A stretch of DNA of 64,000 nucleotides from assembly GCA_951813605.1 (NCBI GenBank), contig OX638379.1, positions 3,014,062-3,078,061 of the forward strand, read 5' to 3'. Below are positions 28,575 to 38,257 of the stretch, piece by piece. Within the stretch, counting starts at the first letter, position 1, and the number at the start of each line of letters is the position of its first letter. Below the pieces are notes generated by a model. That model did no database searches. It was not told the DNA's origin and saw only the letters and a program-made list of their open reading frames with translations. Both the position numbers and the translations under genes were made by a program. Source of the DNA: an uncultured Bryobacterales bacterium (lineage in GTDB: Bacteria; Acidobacteriota; Terriglobia; Bryobacterales; UBA6623).

Positions 28575-28766
28575 CGCCCTTCGGCTCCCACCAAACACCT
28601 CGGCATTTCCCGATATCGATTCGAATTAGCCAAGGCCTTGATAATCCGGAGGCTTTCCTCAGTCTGCCATACCGCGTCTCAGTGCGTGGAAGCAATTCCG
28701 GTTGGAACGTGGAAGAGGCGATTTCGCCCCTTGGGGTCTCGATCCTAGCGTGAGCCGATCTCAGTT

Positions 28767-29084
28767 CTAATCCTTCTGCTCTGAGCAATCAGAATGCTGA
28801 CGATGACAAGCGGAACGCCTCGCAAGGACCCGCTCCCCGTCGCCGATGAGCATTGCCTCGAGCTCGCCGCTTCCTTGCAGGCTGCGAGGCATCGGCTTCA
28901 GGACGATTCGATCAATCCCTAGTGCTCCGGGATTCGGCCCGGAATGCTCGACTTCAACAATTTCGCCTCCGACCGTGGCAAACAACTCGCGCCTCCATCG
29001 ACGGATACCGGTGACGAAGAGGTCCAGATTCGACCGGCTTCTCTGAGGGATCTCGAAATCCGCGAGCGGTTCAAATGCGGTAAA
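28767..29084 (-). pseudogene. Possible coding fragment, family unknown
   Basis: After a TAA the minus-strand frame is open with protein-like content: FEPLADFEIPQRSRSNLDLF, VTGIRRWRRELFATVGGEIV, EVEHSGPNPGALGIDRI and GELEAMLIGDGERVLARR. It lacks a clear start codon and ends next to an unrelated region, so it may be the tail of a lost gene. I cannot name it. Confidence 0.35.
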
Positions 29085-29299
29085 CCCGTTTCCTTAGGGA
29101 ATTACATACGTGAATGCCAAAAGTACTGATGTGCGCGGAGGAAATGCGATGCGCACACTATGCAGTCGTGGGTGACTGCGGAATTGGCACCGGGATTGTT
29201 TCGCTTCAGGGGCGATTGCAGGGACCGCACTTGCAGTTTGGCAGGCAGGAATTGCCGAGGCGAATACCGCGCTACTCACCTGGTTGCGAGTGCAGGCAT

Positions 29300-29905
29300 G
29301 CACTCCAAGCGGAAGGCATTGCCGAGGGTTTTCCGCTGGCTTCGAGGCTGTCCGAACGGTTACTGGAAGCGTCCGGGAAATTTGAGATGGAAACGGCGCT
29401 AGAGACGGCGCGGCTGGCGGAGGAGCGGTTCGCCGGCCGGTTGTGGAGCGACCGGCTGGAGCTTGAGCGGTGTGAACTCGAGGCGCGACTGGCGGGGCCT
29501 AAATCGACGAGACGGAACTTCCTCTACCGGCGCCGCCGCGGGACAAACCCGCAACCGTGGAAGCGGTGCGTCGCCTACCGCGGCTGTATCCAAACGAGCA
29601 GATCGCGGAGGCCCTACGGTAGCAGAAGCGGCTGCCGGCGAACGGGCAGCGCTTCACGCCCGGCGTGGTGGGGAGTCTGAGACGTCGCCATGGGATCAAG
29701 GTGTTCCGGCGAAGCGACCGGGATGCCGGCGTGTGGCTGCGGAGGGTCGCCGAGGCGGAGCGAGCATTGGGCATAGCGGCAAGCGCGCTGTACCGCTGGA
29801 TCGAGCAGAACCGTGCGCCGGCGGAGGGCGAGCCTCTGCGAGCGCGGCTGACGGAGGAGGTTCGGGAGCGCTATTGCGAGACCCTGCAGGAAGGGTTCGT
29901 TTGGG
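29300..29905 (+). pseudogene. Large serine recombinase, C-terminal remnant
   Basis: Coding traces switch frames. SRLSERLLEASGKFEMETAL and RLELERCELEARLAGP form a coiled coil like that of large serine recombinases. Then, after a shift near 29520, VEAVRRLPRLYPNEQIAEAL follows, then TAG at 29620, then RFTPGVVGSLRRRHGIKV and VAEAERALGIAASALYRWIE with a helix-turn-helix-like tail. No N-terminal catalytic domain is present. A similar remnant is at 60930-61330. Confidence 0.5.
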
Positions 29906-30100
29906 CCGTTGCGGCAGTTGCAACCCGCCCCGTCGTGCTTCTCGTACCCAGGTGCACCGTCAGCTCGGCTTCCAGGGCGCGCTCCAGCGCGGCTTTTTCA
30001 GCTCCGCCCACAGGCCCTCCTAGCCCAGGATGTCCTCCGGCGTCTCGCAATCCTTGAGCAGCTCGTCCAGCAGCTTATCAGGTATTTGTTTCATTGGCAT
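29905..30100 (-). pseudogene. IS256-family transposase, N-terminal remnant
   Basis: The frame opens with a good RBS (AAAGGAG) and reads MKQIPDKLLDELLKDCETPE, DILG, a TAG, then in a shifted frame ALERALEAELTVHLGYEKHD and CNCRNG. This is the typical start of IS256 transposases of another subgroup than the two nearby elements. The rest is absent. Confidence 0.7.
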
Positions 30101-30268
30101 TTCTCCTTTATTCGACTTATGCACATCTTGATTTACACAGTTTATCTAACAGACCCGGTTTGCTGGAGCGGTTGGGGATGGATTCGATGTGGAAGGACAC
30201 GGCGGATGTTATGGGAACACAATGCCAGTTGCAGCACTCTCAGGATGAAACGAAGTCCCGAGAGATCA

Positions 30269-31642
30269 GGCCCTGTCAGAAACTACGTGTGTGAGGTCTT
30301 AGGATGGTCTGAAAGGAGGACCTCTGATGACGAAGCACAGGCAGCGGATCAGCGACGAGGTATTGGACGAGTTGCTGGCGGGAGAGGACCCGCCAGAGGC
30401 GTTTCGCAACGGTGAGTTGCTGGCGGATTTGCGCAAGGCAGTTGCCGAGCGGGCGCTGAACGCGGAGAGGGAGGCGCATTGGGAGGGCGCGCACGAGGCC
30501 GGGGCGAGGAACCACCGCAACGGTCACCACCGCAAGCGGGTATTGACGGGCAGCGGGGCGATGGAGGCGGTCGGTTCCGCGGGATCGCCTGGGCCGCTGC
30601 GAGCCGCGCCTGATCGAGAAGTACTGCCGGCGCCTGCCAGGTTTCGACGGCAAGGTGATTGCGATGCATGCGCGGGGCTTGAGCACGCGCGAGATGCGCG
30701 GGCATGTCGAGGAGCTGTACGGGGTCTCGGTCTCGGCGGAGCTGATTTCCAAGGTGACGGACGCGGTGCATGCGGAGATTCTGGAATGGCAGTCGCGGCC
30801 GCTGGAGGAGGTGTACGCCATCGTGTACTGCGACGCGCTGCGGGTGAAGATTCGCGAGGAGGGCCTGGTGCGGAACAAGGCGGTCTACAGGGGGATCGGG
30901 GTGACCTGCGCGGGGTGCCAGGAGGTGCTGGGGTTCTGGATCGAGCAGACGGAGGGTGCGAAGTTCTGGCTGAAGGTGATGCACGAGTTGAAAGCGCGGG
31001 GGATGCAGGACGTGCTGGTGGCGGTGACCGACGGCCTGAAGGGCTTTCCGGAGGTGATTGAAGCGGTGTATCCTCAAGCCCTGGTGCAAGCCTGCATCGT
31101 GCATTTGATCCGCTACTCCCTGGCGCATGCCTCGTATCAGGAGCGCAAGAAGCTGGCGGCGGCACTGCAGGCCGTTTACCGGGCGCCGGGGGCGGAGCAG
31201 GCCGAGGCCGCGCTGGACGCGTTCGAGGCCGGCCCCTGGGGACGGAAGTATCCGGCTATCGCTCGGAGCTGGCGTTCCCGCTGGCCGCAGATCATCCCGT
31301 TCCTCGCGTTCTCCGAACCGCTACGCCGGGCGATTTACACGACCAACGCGATGGAGAGCTTGCACAGCACGGTGCGCCGCGCAGTGCGCACGCGGGGGCA
31401 CTTCCCGAATGACCGGGCAGCGGCCAAGCTGCTCTGCCTGGCGCTGCGGAAGGTCGCACGGAAATGGGTGCGGCCGCCCGCGTTCTGGCACCCGGCGCGC
31501 ACCGAGTTCGCCCTCCAGTTCGGCGAAAGATTGCGGCTGGTGACGCCATGAGAACTCAGCCGCATGGGCATCATAGGCTCCGTCACCGTGGACGGGCAAA
31601 TCAAGATGCAGCAACCTCACACACGGAAATTCTGACAGTCCC
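30269..31642 (+). mobile_element. IS256-family element with near-perfect 8-bp target duplication
   Basis: The inverted ends share GTGTGTGAGGT and CTGTCAGAA (start GGCCCTGTCAG at 30269, inverse of GGGACTGTCAG ending at 31642). Flanks AGAGATCA and TGAGATCA match in 7 of 8 bases, fitting an IS256-type target duplication. The insertion is thus recognisable and not rearranged, unlike the other elements here. Confidence 0.85.
30327..31551 (+). pseudogene. IS256-family transposase with one frameshift
   Basis: Frame one reads MTKHRQRISDEVLDELLAGE through RKRVLTGSGAMEAV. Near 30570 one base is missing, and the protein continues in the next frame as CEPRLIEKYCRRLPGFDGKV, IVYCDALRVKIREEG (first Asp), VAVTDGLKGFPEVIEAVYP (second Asp), QACIVHLIRYS and YTTNAMESLHSTVRRAVR (Glu). 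The catalytic set is complete, so repairing one base would restore a full-length enzyme. As read, it is inactive. Confidence 0.85.
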
Positions 31643-31851
31643 TGAGATCAACGGCTTATCAGCCAATTAGCCTTCGTGAAGTTCCGTCTAAGCAAGCGAA
31701 TCGCCGTAGCTACGATGCTGATGCCCCCTCAATCACGAAAACCAAGACCGAATTTGCAGAATTCTCTTGACACAACTGATCAAGGAACAACGGGAGAAGC
31801 GCGAGCAAAGGCATGGCATGGAGCATAGTCACTTCTCCTGGAGGCCGGTCC

Positions 31852-32370
31852 TCAAGGTCGCACTAGGGAGAGTTTCAGAGCCAAGTCGAGCTGTCGCTCG
31901 ACGGTTGGCAGGGAACTCGGAGACTGCTCGATTGGAGGGAAGGGCTCACCTACCGGCGGCGGTGCATCGTGTGGGCGTGCCCGCTCGATGAATTCTTCCG
32001 GGCGGGCCGATTCCGCATTGACAAACGGAGAGTCGCCGTCAAGCACACGTTGACGCACCAAGAGGGCAAAGGCGAAGTGGAAGTCCGCTGCAATCTCGAG
32101 GCCGGAGGCGGGCTTGCCGTATTTTGGACCGATCGTCCAGATGGCTTACTGTTGTGTTCCAATCCCTGCAAGCGCTCCAACTGCCGTCGCGCCGCCTGAG
32201 GCAAGTCGTATGAAATCGCATTGACTGACGACACGGCGCCTTGGAAGTAGGCTGAAACCAGCCCTAGTCGATTGTCTTTGTCAACGACGAAAACAGTGGA
32301 CTGATTGGGTGATAACGGCGCTTCAGGTCGGCTATCAAATCGGACAGCCCACTCGCCGGTGCGGTATGAA
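31852..32370 (-). pseudogene. Possible decayed hypothetical gene
   Basis: Protein-like stretches occur in successive minus-strand frames: VRVFVHTAPASGLSDLIADL, then TVFVVDKDNRLGLVSAYFQG and NAISYDLPQAARRQLERLQG, then GPKYGKPASGLEIAADFHFA and PEEFIERARPHDAPPPVGE. No single frame spans them and no family is recognised. It lies directly downstream of the secreted protein at 32385-32834 on the same strand. Treat it as a weak call. Confidence 0.3.
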
Positions 32371-32384
32371 CAAAAACTCTGACC

Positions 32385-32834
32385 CTAGACCCTCCCTTGT
32401 TCGTCATCTCGCGGGACCGGCTTTGTGGGTTCAGGGACTTCTGGGGGTGGGACTGACAAGAACCATGTGCGGATGGGTTGCCTTGTTGTCGGACCGTTGG
32501 CTACGACATAACTGAACCGATACCCGCCGGTGGGCTCCTTCGATACAGTGACGAAGATTTCTGGAGCGACGCCGGTCGGCAGCTCTAGCCGGTGAACGAC
32601 TCGCGGGGCACCGGGAACTGGCGGGTACGCAAGCACTACGTCCCGCGTCTGGTGGTCAAAGAACACAAACTGATCCGCAAACTGTTGGTCGATGATGCCG
32701 TCCGGTGGAAATATTGGCGCGGGCAGGATCTGAGCAGCATGGACTTGCCTGGCTTGGCCCTGGAGGCATAATGGCGTCCCGGCAAGTAGTAACAACGCCA
32801 GAGCAGAGGGGGTTGCCCAGGGGAGTCGTATCAT
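32385..32834 (-). CDS. Small secreted protein of unknown function
   Basis: The start is taken at MIRLPWATPSALALLLLAGT, a signal peptide, seven codons inside the longest frame and after a GAGG-type RBS. The mature part (about 125 residues) is beta-rich (FVFFDHQTRDVVLAYPPVPG, EIFVTVSKEPTGGYRFSYVV) with a Pro-rich charged tail. It resembles small secreted beta-sandwich proteins in Acidobacteria but is not identified. Confidence 0.65.
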   Translation of the reverse strand: MIRLPWATPSALALLLLAGTPLCLQGQARQVHAAQILPAPIFPPDGIIDQQFADQFVFFDHQTRDVVLAYPPVPGAPRVVHRLELPTGVAPEIFVTVSKEPTGGYRFSYVVANGPTTRQPIRTWFLSVPPPEVPEPTKPVPRDDEQGRV

Positions 32835-32855
32835 AGCCGAAACCTCCTTGAGCAC

Positions 32856-33249
32856 GCTGGCGTAAGGAAACTAATTGGCTTGGTTACGTGCCCTTGGGAT
32901 TTGTAGCGCAGTGGACACACTCATTAGCTTCTCCTTCGTCCTCTCGCTCGGCGAAGCTCAACCCGTTTCCCCTGCAGATTTGTCTAAAGCGATCGATTAT
33001 TGGCGTCTCATAGATGATGCTGTTGGCCCTGTTCGGCTTGGCTCTGACGAGAAGCACCACCCCTACGACTACGCCCAGCGCACCGTCCGCAAGGCCGCTG
33101 CGGAACTCGACAGGAGAGCAGAGGCCCGCAATCGCGGCCGCGGCTGACCGAACGCCGCCACACCACCCTCGGTTCACTCCTCTTCTTCGAAAGTCAGGGT
33201 CAAGCTGGTGCTGGAAAACACCCTCTCCGAAGTATTCTCGATGAAGAAT
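32856..33249. other. Ambiguous stretch, no confident gene
   Basis: Both strands contain modest open frames. Plus 32875-33147 encodes PADLSKAIDYWRLIDDAVGP and similar, with a TTG start. Minus 32884-33177 has a hydrophobic segment GALGVVVGVVLLVRA. Neither has a clear ribosome-binding site or a known relative, so I call neither. Confidence 0.4.
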
Positions 33250-34425
33250 TCACCGTCCCTGACTGCTTTTGGGTCTTGGGGTTTCGCCTGTTGCTTTTAG
33301 CACTGCCGCCTGGTTGTCAATCCACCACTGCTTCCAGAACTCGGCGAGCGCGGCGGACGGTACGTCCTTGTCGTGGCCGGCGTAGGCCCTGGTCCGCCCG
33401 TCATCGAACAGCCTTGAGCGCCCCTTGGAGCCTGAGGCCGAGACCTTGCCGTCCTCCCCCGCGAGCCGCGTGTAGCCGTAGAATTTTGACGCCGCGCGTC
33501 TGACGGCATCCTCCTCCGGGCTATCGAGCAGCAGGGCCGCCAGAGGCAGTCTCACCTCACCCAGAGGAAGCTTGTTCAGGGTTACCGCCAGAGCCGTGTC
33601 GAGGTAGGGGATACGAGCCTGACGGTTGAACAAGATCAGGCTCTCGATCAGAGCCGGTCCCCGGACAGGGTCGATGTCCAAGTGGTACTGAAGAGACCGG
33701 GCGATCCCCGCTGACACCCTCTCGTCCACCTGATCCAATTCGCTGGTGAGCCGGTCAAGCGCCGGGTCATAAGACATCCGGACTCCGATGAGGAGACCCA
33801 GGGCACGCTCGTTCGAGGGCCCGGCGTGAAGCAGCCGGTCCACGACATTGAGAGCCTCTTCACGAGCCCCATACAGGTGGGCGTAGGCCAGGGACTGGAT
33901 CAACCAGTTCTCCCCCTTGGTCCCGCCAGGCTCCGGCCCGTCGTAGTTTGAACGGTAGAACTCTACGGTGGACTCCAGCAGAAGCTCGACCGGGCTAAGC
34001 CCTACAGGAGGCACCCAGTAATTCGGGACCGGCAAACCAGATTGCTTGTGATACAGGGTAAGGATCTCGGTTTGGCCAGCACGGGGAATGGCCGTGTACT
34101 CGCCGCCCTCAAGTCGCTTCAGGAACCAGAAGCCCCTCGTGCCCGGCTGAGGAGGGAATGAGGGACCGAAGCTCCTTATGAGCCTGGTTGGGTCGGGTTT
34201 GAGGAAGACCATCTGGACCGGTGAGGCACCAGCATTCCCCTTGAGAACGATCTCGGGAGCGACCGAGAGCTTGACGGTCTTGGCGGAGTTGTTCGGGACC
34301 TCGACGGTCTTGCCGAGCACGATCAGATCCGCCTCGTCGGCCAGCTCCAGGATTCCGGCCGCCTGGACCGGAGCCGTCAGGATGAGCCCGACAAGCGGTA
34401 GGAGAAACTTCTTTATTGATTTCAT
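33250..34425 (-). CDS. Secreted protein, third gene of a three-gene operon
   Basis: The signal peptide is MKSIKKFLLPLVGLILTAPV. About residues 25-105 form a beta-barrel-like domain with DLIVLGKTVEV, VLKGNAG and GFWFLKRLEGGEY, a pattern seen in netrin/TIMP-like secreted domains. The remainder (about 150-390) is helical with HEAT- or TPR-like pairs (ENWLIQSLAYAHLYGAREEA, PLAALLLDSPEEDAVRRAAS). It lies 15 bp after the second gene with its own RBS (AGGGGAC). Function is unknown. Confidence 0.7.
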   Translation of the reverse strand: MKSIKKFLLPLVGLILTAPVQAAGILELADEADLIVLGKTVEVPNNSAKTVKLSVAPEIVLKGNAGASPVQMVFLKPDPTRLIRSFGPSFPPQPGTRGFWFLKRLEGGEYTAIPRAGQTEILTLYHKQSGLPVPNYWVPPVGLSPVELLLESTVEFYRSNYDGPEPGGTKGENWLIQSLAYAHLYGAREEALNVVDRLLHAGPSNERALGLLIGVRMSYDPALDRLTSELDQVDERVSAGIARSLQYHLDIDPVRGPALIESLILFNRQARIPYLDTALAVTLNKLPLGEVRLPLAALLLDSPEEDAVRRAASKFYGYTRLAGEDGKVSASGSKGRSRLFDDGRTRAYAGHDKDVPSAALAEFWKQWWIDNQAAVLKATGETPRPKSSQGR

Positions 34426-34440
34426 TGGCGCTCGTCCCCT

Positions 34441-35673
34441 TTAGGGGTTCTCGATCGATGTCCCGTGGTCTTGGTAGTACTTGACGCTCAGATCGAGTAT
34501 CTCGGTTCCATCGCCGTGCGGCGTCTGGTCCCCTACGTACCACTTCTGATCGCTGGTGGTCTTGATCACCGTGGAGTAGGTGTAGTTGGGTCCTGAGCCG
34601 GTGTAGATCGGAGAAGGCGTTCCCTCCGCAGCCGGGGCTCCGATGACGTCCTCGAAGTAGTACTCACCCCCGTACGTTCTACAGGACGGGCAGAACTTCC
34701 CTGGAAATCTGTCCTTGTCCGTCTCTACGGGATCACCCGTCCACCCGGAAGTAGCGCCCGGCTCGGACCAGCTGCCGAAGGTCTCATTGATCGCCATTGA
34801 CGGGATGGCCAAGCCGCAGATGCCGACTAGCTCCCAGGGATGGCGCGTCATGTAGCCCGCTGTCGTTTCACCGCTTGAGTCGATTTCCCACTTGTCCGTG
34901 GAAACGCTCATGTCCGATGGCAGCTGAGCGCCTGCCGGAGCGTTGACCCAGATGAGCGAGTCGACTTTCCAGCCTGAGAGAGTAGCCTCAACACTAGCGT
35001 CGTACACCTCACACTCGTCAGACGGCCCCGTCGAGGAGACTTTGCCGTTGCTGTCGATCGTGATAGAGCCCTCGCCGTCTTGCTCCGACCAAGTCGGGTC
35101 GCCGTTGCAAGTATCATTGCCGAGGCAGTTCTTGTTGTAGGTCAGGTTGGCGTACTGGTAGAGGTAGCCGCCGCTAAAGCCAACATGAGCTGGTACAGCG
35201 CTTGGAGCGTCCTCGAAGTACCACAGAGAGGGAACTCCTTCGCCGTCGCCTGGTGGCAGATTCTCGATCTCGGGGGCGTCGACCTCTTGGATGTCCCAGG
35301 TGGTGCCGATCGACATTGTGTAAGGCCATTGGTCGCAAGCGGCCAAATGGCCGTTCGAGTTCGAGTAGGTGCCGGTGCCATTCACCGACGGGGTGTCGTT
35401 GAAGGTGACGGTAGAGGGGCCGTTCTGGATTGACTGGGTCCCGTAGTGGGACTGAAAACCCTCATACATCGCCGTCTGCTGGACGTAGGTGTCCCAGTTC
35501 CCGGCGTAGGAGCCGATTACCCAAGTCCCTGCTTGAGACTGTACGTTGTTGATCGTGGTCCTCTTGACATAGCGGTGAGCCAGTACCTCAGTCGCGACAC
35601 CGATGCATTGATTAGTCTGGGCAACGCCTATAGCTGGGAGGAGGACGGCAAGGGCGAGTAGTAGTCTCTTCAC
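34441..35673 (-). CDS. Secreted protein, second gene of a three-gene operon
   Basis: The GTG start follows a perfect AGGAGGTGAACCC. The signal peptide is MKRLLLALAVLLPAIGVA. The 390-residue mature protein is rich in Thr, Ser, Gly and Tyr with many short beta segments, and holds several Cys (CDQWPY, CLGNDTCNGD, ECEVYD, FCPSCRT) that could form disulfides. A central stretch GEGSITIDSNGKVSSTGPSD looks like a surface beta-sandwich. Unrecognised, probably extracellular or periplasmic. Confidence 0.7.
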   Translation of the reverse strand: MKRLLLALAVLLPAIGVAQTNQCIGVATEVLAHRYVKRTTINNVQSQAGTWVIGSYAGNWDTYVQQTAMYEGFQSHYGTQSIQNGPSTVTFNDTPSVNGTGTYSNSNGHLAACDQWPYTMSIGTTWDIQEVDAPEIENLPPGDGEGVPSLWYFEDAPSAVPAHVGFSGGYLYQYANLTYNKNCLGNDTCNGDPTWSEQDGEGSITIDSNGKVSSTGPSDECEVYDASVEATLSGWKVDSLIWVNAPAGAQLPSDMSVSTDKWEIDSSGETTAGYMTRHPWELVGICGLAIPSMAINETFGSWSEPGATSGWTGDPVETDKDRFPGKFCPSCRTYGGEYYFEDVIGAPAAEGTPSPIYTGSGPNYTYSTVIKTTSDQKWYVGDQTPHGDGTEILDLSVKYYQDHGTSIENP

Positions 35674-35684
35674 GGGTTCACCTC

Positions 35685-36143
35685 CTAGCGGTCCGAGATC
35701 GGCAGTCTGACCAGCTCCTTGCTGAACCGTAGTTCCAGGAAGTCGATCAGGGCTTGGTAGGAGGGAGCGGATAGACGCAGCCTAAGATCCCGATCAGCCT
35801 CTTCGACTAGCAGCTTCCGCTGGCGTGCGAAGGCCTCTGCCTGAGTAGCTTTAGGGGCGTTCTCGCTGAAATGCTGGCGCTCGTCTTGCAGAACGCTGTT
35901 GCGGTCGGAGGTGAACTGTAGGGCGATCTGGTCAACTCGGGCGACCTCGGAGGGCTTGATGCCGAGCCTTTCAGCCCGGTTGCCGATATCGAGCCCTTCG
36001 CCGATCTCAGAGGCGTGAATCTCAAGAAAGACCGTGTATAGGGTCGTGAGGGAGAACTCAGAGCGCTGGGGACTCTGAGCGAATGTGGAGGACGATAGTA
36101 GCCCGATGACTGCTAAGACGAAAGTAAGTCTCGTCACTTTCAA
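35685..36143 (-). CDS. Secreted helical protein, first gene of a three-gene operon, TTG start
   Basis: The longest frame begins at 36305, but the TTG at 36143 is preceded by GGAGGGCAAC and opens the signal peptide LKVTRLTFVLAVIGLLSSST, so it is chosen. The mature part is almost all helix with heptad character (SEFSLTTLYTVFLEIHASEI, RQRKLLVEEADRDLRLRLSA). It is followed after 11 bp by the second gene. The three products are all exported and may act together, but no family is recognised. Confidence 0.65.
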   Translation of the reverse strand: MKVTRLTFVLAVIGLLSSSTFAQSPQRSEFSLTTLYTVFLEIHASEIGEGLDIGNRAERLGIKPSEVARVDQIALQFTSDRNSVLQDERQHFSENAPKATQAEAFARQRKLLVEEADRDLRLRLSAPSYQALIDFLELRFSKELVRLPISDR

Positions 36144-36458
36144 GTTGCCCTCCACGCATTCTCGCTGCGTTCTCGATGCGGCGGGTTCGATGCCGCTTCT
36201 TGTCCACCAGGGCAGGGCGAACTCCTTCCTGATCGTTCGTTGATCGAGCATTAATACTTCGTCCTCCTTATCGTCCGCAAGTATGAACTCGGAGTTATAG
36301 CTCATTTCATAGTCTTGTCCAATGAGACATGAGCTTTCGTGTGCGGTGTCAAGCGAATTCTGGGGAAAAGTGAGAAAAAGTGTAGGGCATCCGTGGTTCC
36401 GCGGAACTGGGAGGTGGGCTCGTGGGCGGGGCCGCGGGGAGGAGCAGGTGGCGGGGGT

Positions 36459-37160
36459 TCATGCAACAGCCTCCCGGGACGGCGGCTGCGGCTGCCAGGC
36501 GCGGTTGTCGCGCAGCAGGGCGTTAGCGAGCACGACCAGCTTGCGGATGACGGCACTGGCCGCGACTTGGTGCGGCTTGCCACGGGCCGTCAGGCGCTGG
36601 TAGAAGGCGCGCATGTCAGGGTTGCAGTGGCGGGCGGCGGTGCCTGCCATGTGGAGCGCCTTGCGCGGGCGAGGCAGCCCGCCGCGAATATGGCGCGAAC
36701 CGCGCGCCGTGCCGCTGTCGCTGGCGAACGGAGCGGTGCCGGCCAGGGCCGCGGCCTGCTTGGCGCCGAGGCGGCCGAGCTCGGGCATGTCGGCGCAGAG
36801 CACAGCCGCGGAGACGGGGCCGATGCCGGCGACGGACTGCAGGATCGCGCCGCGGCGCGCCAGGGCTTCGTCGGCCGCGAGGGTCTCGGCGAGGGCCCGG
36901 TCGAGCACGCCAATCTCGCGATCGGTCGCCGCGTTGAGGCGTTCGAGCGCGTCCGCCGCGGGCCCGGCCCGGAGCTCGGAGAGGCGCTTGCGACGGTTCG
37001 CCCGCTCCTCGACACAGGCGGCCCGGGCCGACACCAAGTCCTTGAGCTGCTGGAGGTGGCGGTCCAGGGGACGCGCCCGGCGACTCTCGTACTGGCGGCT
37101 GGGCCGGGCCGACAAGGGCCGGGCCAGGCAGCACCTGGCGCACTCGTAACTGTCCACCAA
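36459..37160 (-). pseudogene. IS110-family transposase, C-terminal remnant
   Basis: The frame carries the IS116/IS110/IS902 C-terminal domain: LQSVAGIGPVSAAVLCADMP, AALAGTAPFASDSGTARGSR, HIRGGLPRPRKALHMAG and RKLVVLANALLRDN. The N-terminal DEDD RuvC-like catalytic domain is missing. An unrelated-looking IS110 N-terminal fragment is at 61370-61614. Confidence 0.8.
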
Positions 37161-37330
37161 AGCCTAGTAACCCCAAAGCGCCTGTACCTTTACGGCGCCC
37201 GGGCCGAGGCGCAGCTCACTCGCTAGCAGCCAGCTCCCAGCGCTTCGCCAAGCCCCGGATCGCGCTCTGTAGAACACGTCCTCCGCGCCACCGAGTCGAA
37301 CTTCGAATCTGCCTGCGCACGCTGTATGCG

Positions 37331-38257
37331 TTACGGAACCGCCAGGTAACCGCTCTTTGCGCGCACCCGAGGCCTCTTGATCCCCGACACCGCCACGTTG
37401 ATGGTTCTCCATTCTTCCCGCCTTGTCTCGGGAGGACGGAACGCCAGCAGATAGCCGTGTCTCAGCGCGTTGGAAATCTCGAGGAAGATCCGCTTCGCTC
37501 GATTGCTCGCTTTCACCTCAAACGCGAGGCCGCCTGTGGCTTGGGACAGCTCTTGGATTTGCTTGATCAGTGTACGGTGTTCCAGCGCCTGGCCCTGTGC
37601 CGCCACGAACACGGGTAGCCCGACGGCTCGAGCTTGTCGAATAGCCGATCGAGCGCTAAGCACGCTGGCATTGTCGTCCCCGTCGGTAAAGACGAGTAAT
37701 GCCTTCTTGCCTGTGACCAGGGACAGATCCTTTGCTACGCGATAGACCGAATCGAACAAGGCCGTGGCGCCTTCGGCACGCGCCCTCAGAACAGCTCGCT
37801 TCGCTTCGTTCTTGTCCAGGGTAAACGGCTGGAGCAGCTCGAGTTGGGTGCTGAAACCGTACACTCCGACGGAGTCAATCGACCGGAGGTCGTCGATGAA
37901 TTCGAGGATCGCGCGTTTCAGGGTGGGAAGTGCGCTCTTCATGCTGCCCGTCGTGTCGAGCAGGAGCGCGCACGAGAATCCGGAATGGTCCGCTTCGAAC
38001 GCTGAGATCTTCCGCTCCTCGCCGTTGTCGAAGACGCGGAATCGATCTCTTGTCAGTCCGCGGACGTACCGCCGTCTTCCGTCCGCGACGGTCACATGGA
38101 CCTCGACCAACCTCGCTACGGCCGTGAAGAGCGCTCCAGGAGCCCCCGCCGACGAATCGAGCTCGACAGTCGGATCCTGTGCCGATGCGCCGCTCGTGCC
38201 GATGCCGGCAGAGAGCGAGATTGCGATGCATGCGGCGAGCCTGGCAAGTCGGCTCAT
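37331..38257 (-). CDS. VWFA-related secreted protein (TIGR03436-type)
   Basis: The start is at MSRLARLAACIAISLSAGI, whose ATG overlaps the upstream stop as ATGA. Frames further upstream belong to the preceding gene. After the signal peptide an N-terminal strand region (VEVHVTVADGRRRYVRGLTR) leads into a von Willebrand A domain with MIDAS motif LLLDTTGSMKSALP, the Thr region around ATALFDSVYRVAKDLS and LVFTDGDDNASVLSAR, ending GYLLAFRPPE. The TIGR03436 family is typical of Acidobacteria. It is translationally coupled to the giant TPR protein, so the two probably form one envelope complex. Confidence 0.85.
   Translation of the reverse strand: MSRLARLAACIAISLSAGIGTSGASAQDPTVELDSSAGAPGALFTAVARLVEVHVTVADGRRRYVRGLTRDRFRVFDNGEERKISAFEADHSGFSCALLLDTTGSMKSALPTLKRAILEFIDDLRSIDSVGVYGFSTQLELLQPFTLDKNEAKRAVLRARAEGATALFDSVYRVAKDLSLVTGKKALLVFTDGDDNASVLSARSAIRQARAVGLPVFVAAQGQALEHRTLIKQIQELSQATGGLAFEVKASNRAKRIFLEISNALRHGYLLAFRPPETRREEWRTINVAVSGIKRPRVRAKSGYLAVP

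Noticed and set aside
32875-33147. A plus-strand frame with PADLSKAIDYW
   Set aside because: No RBS or homologue recognised, and an equally long antisense frame competes. Left as an ambiguous stretch.
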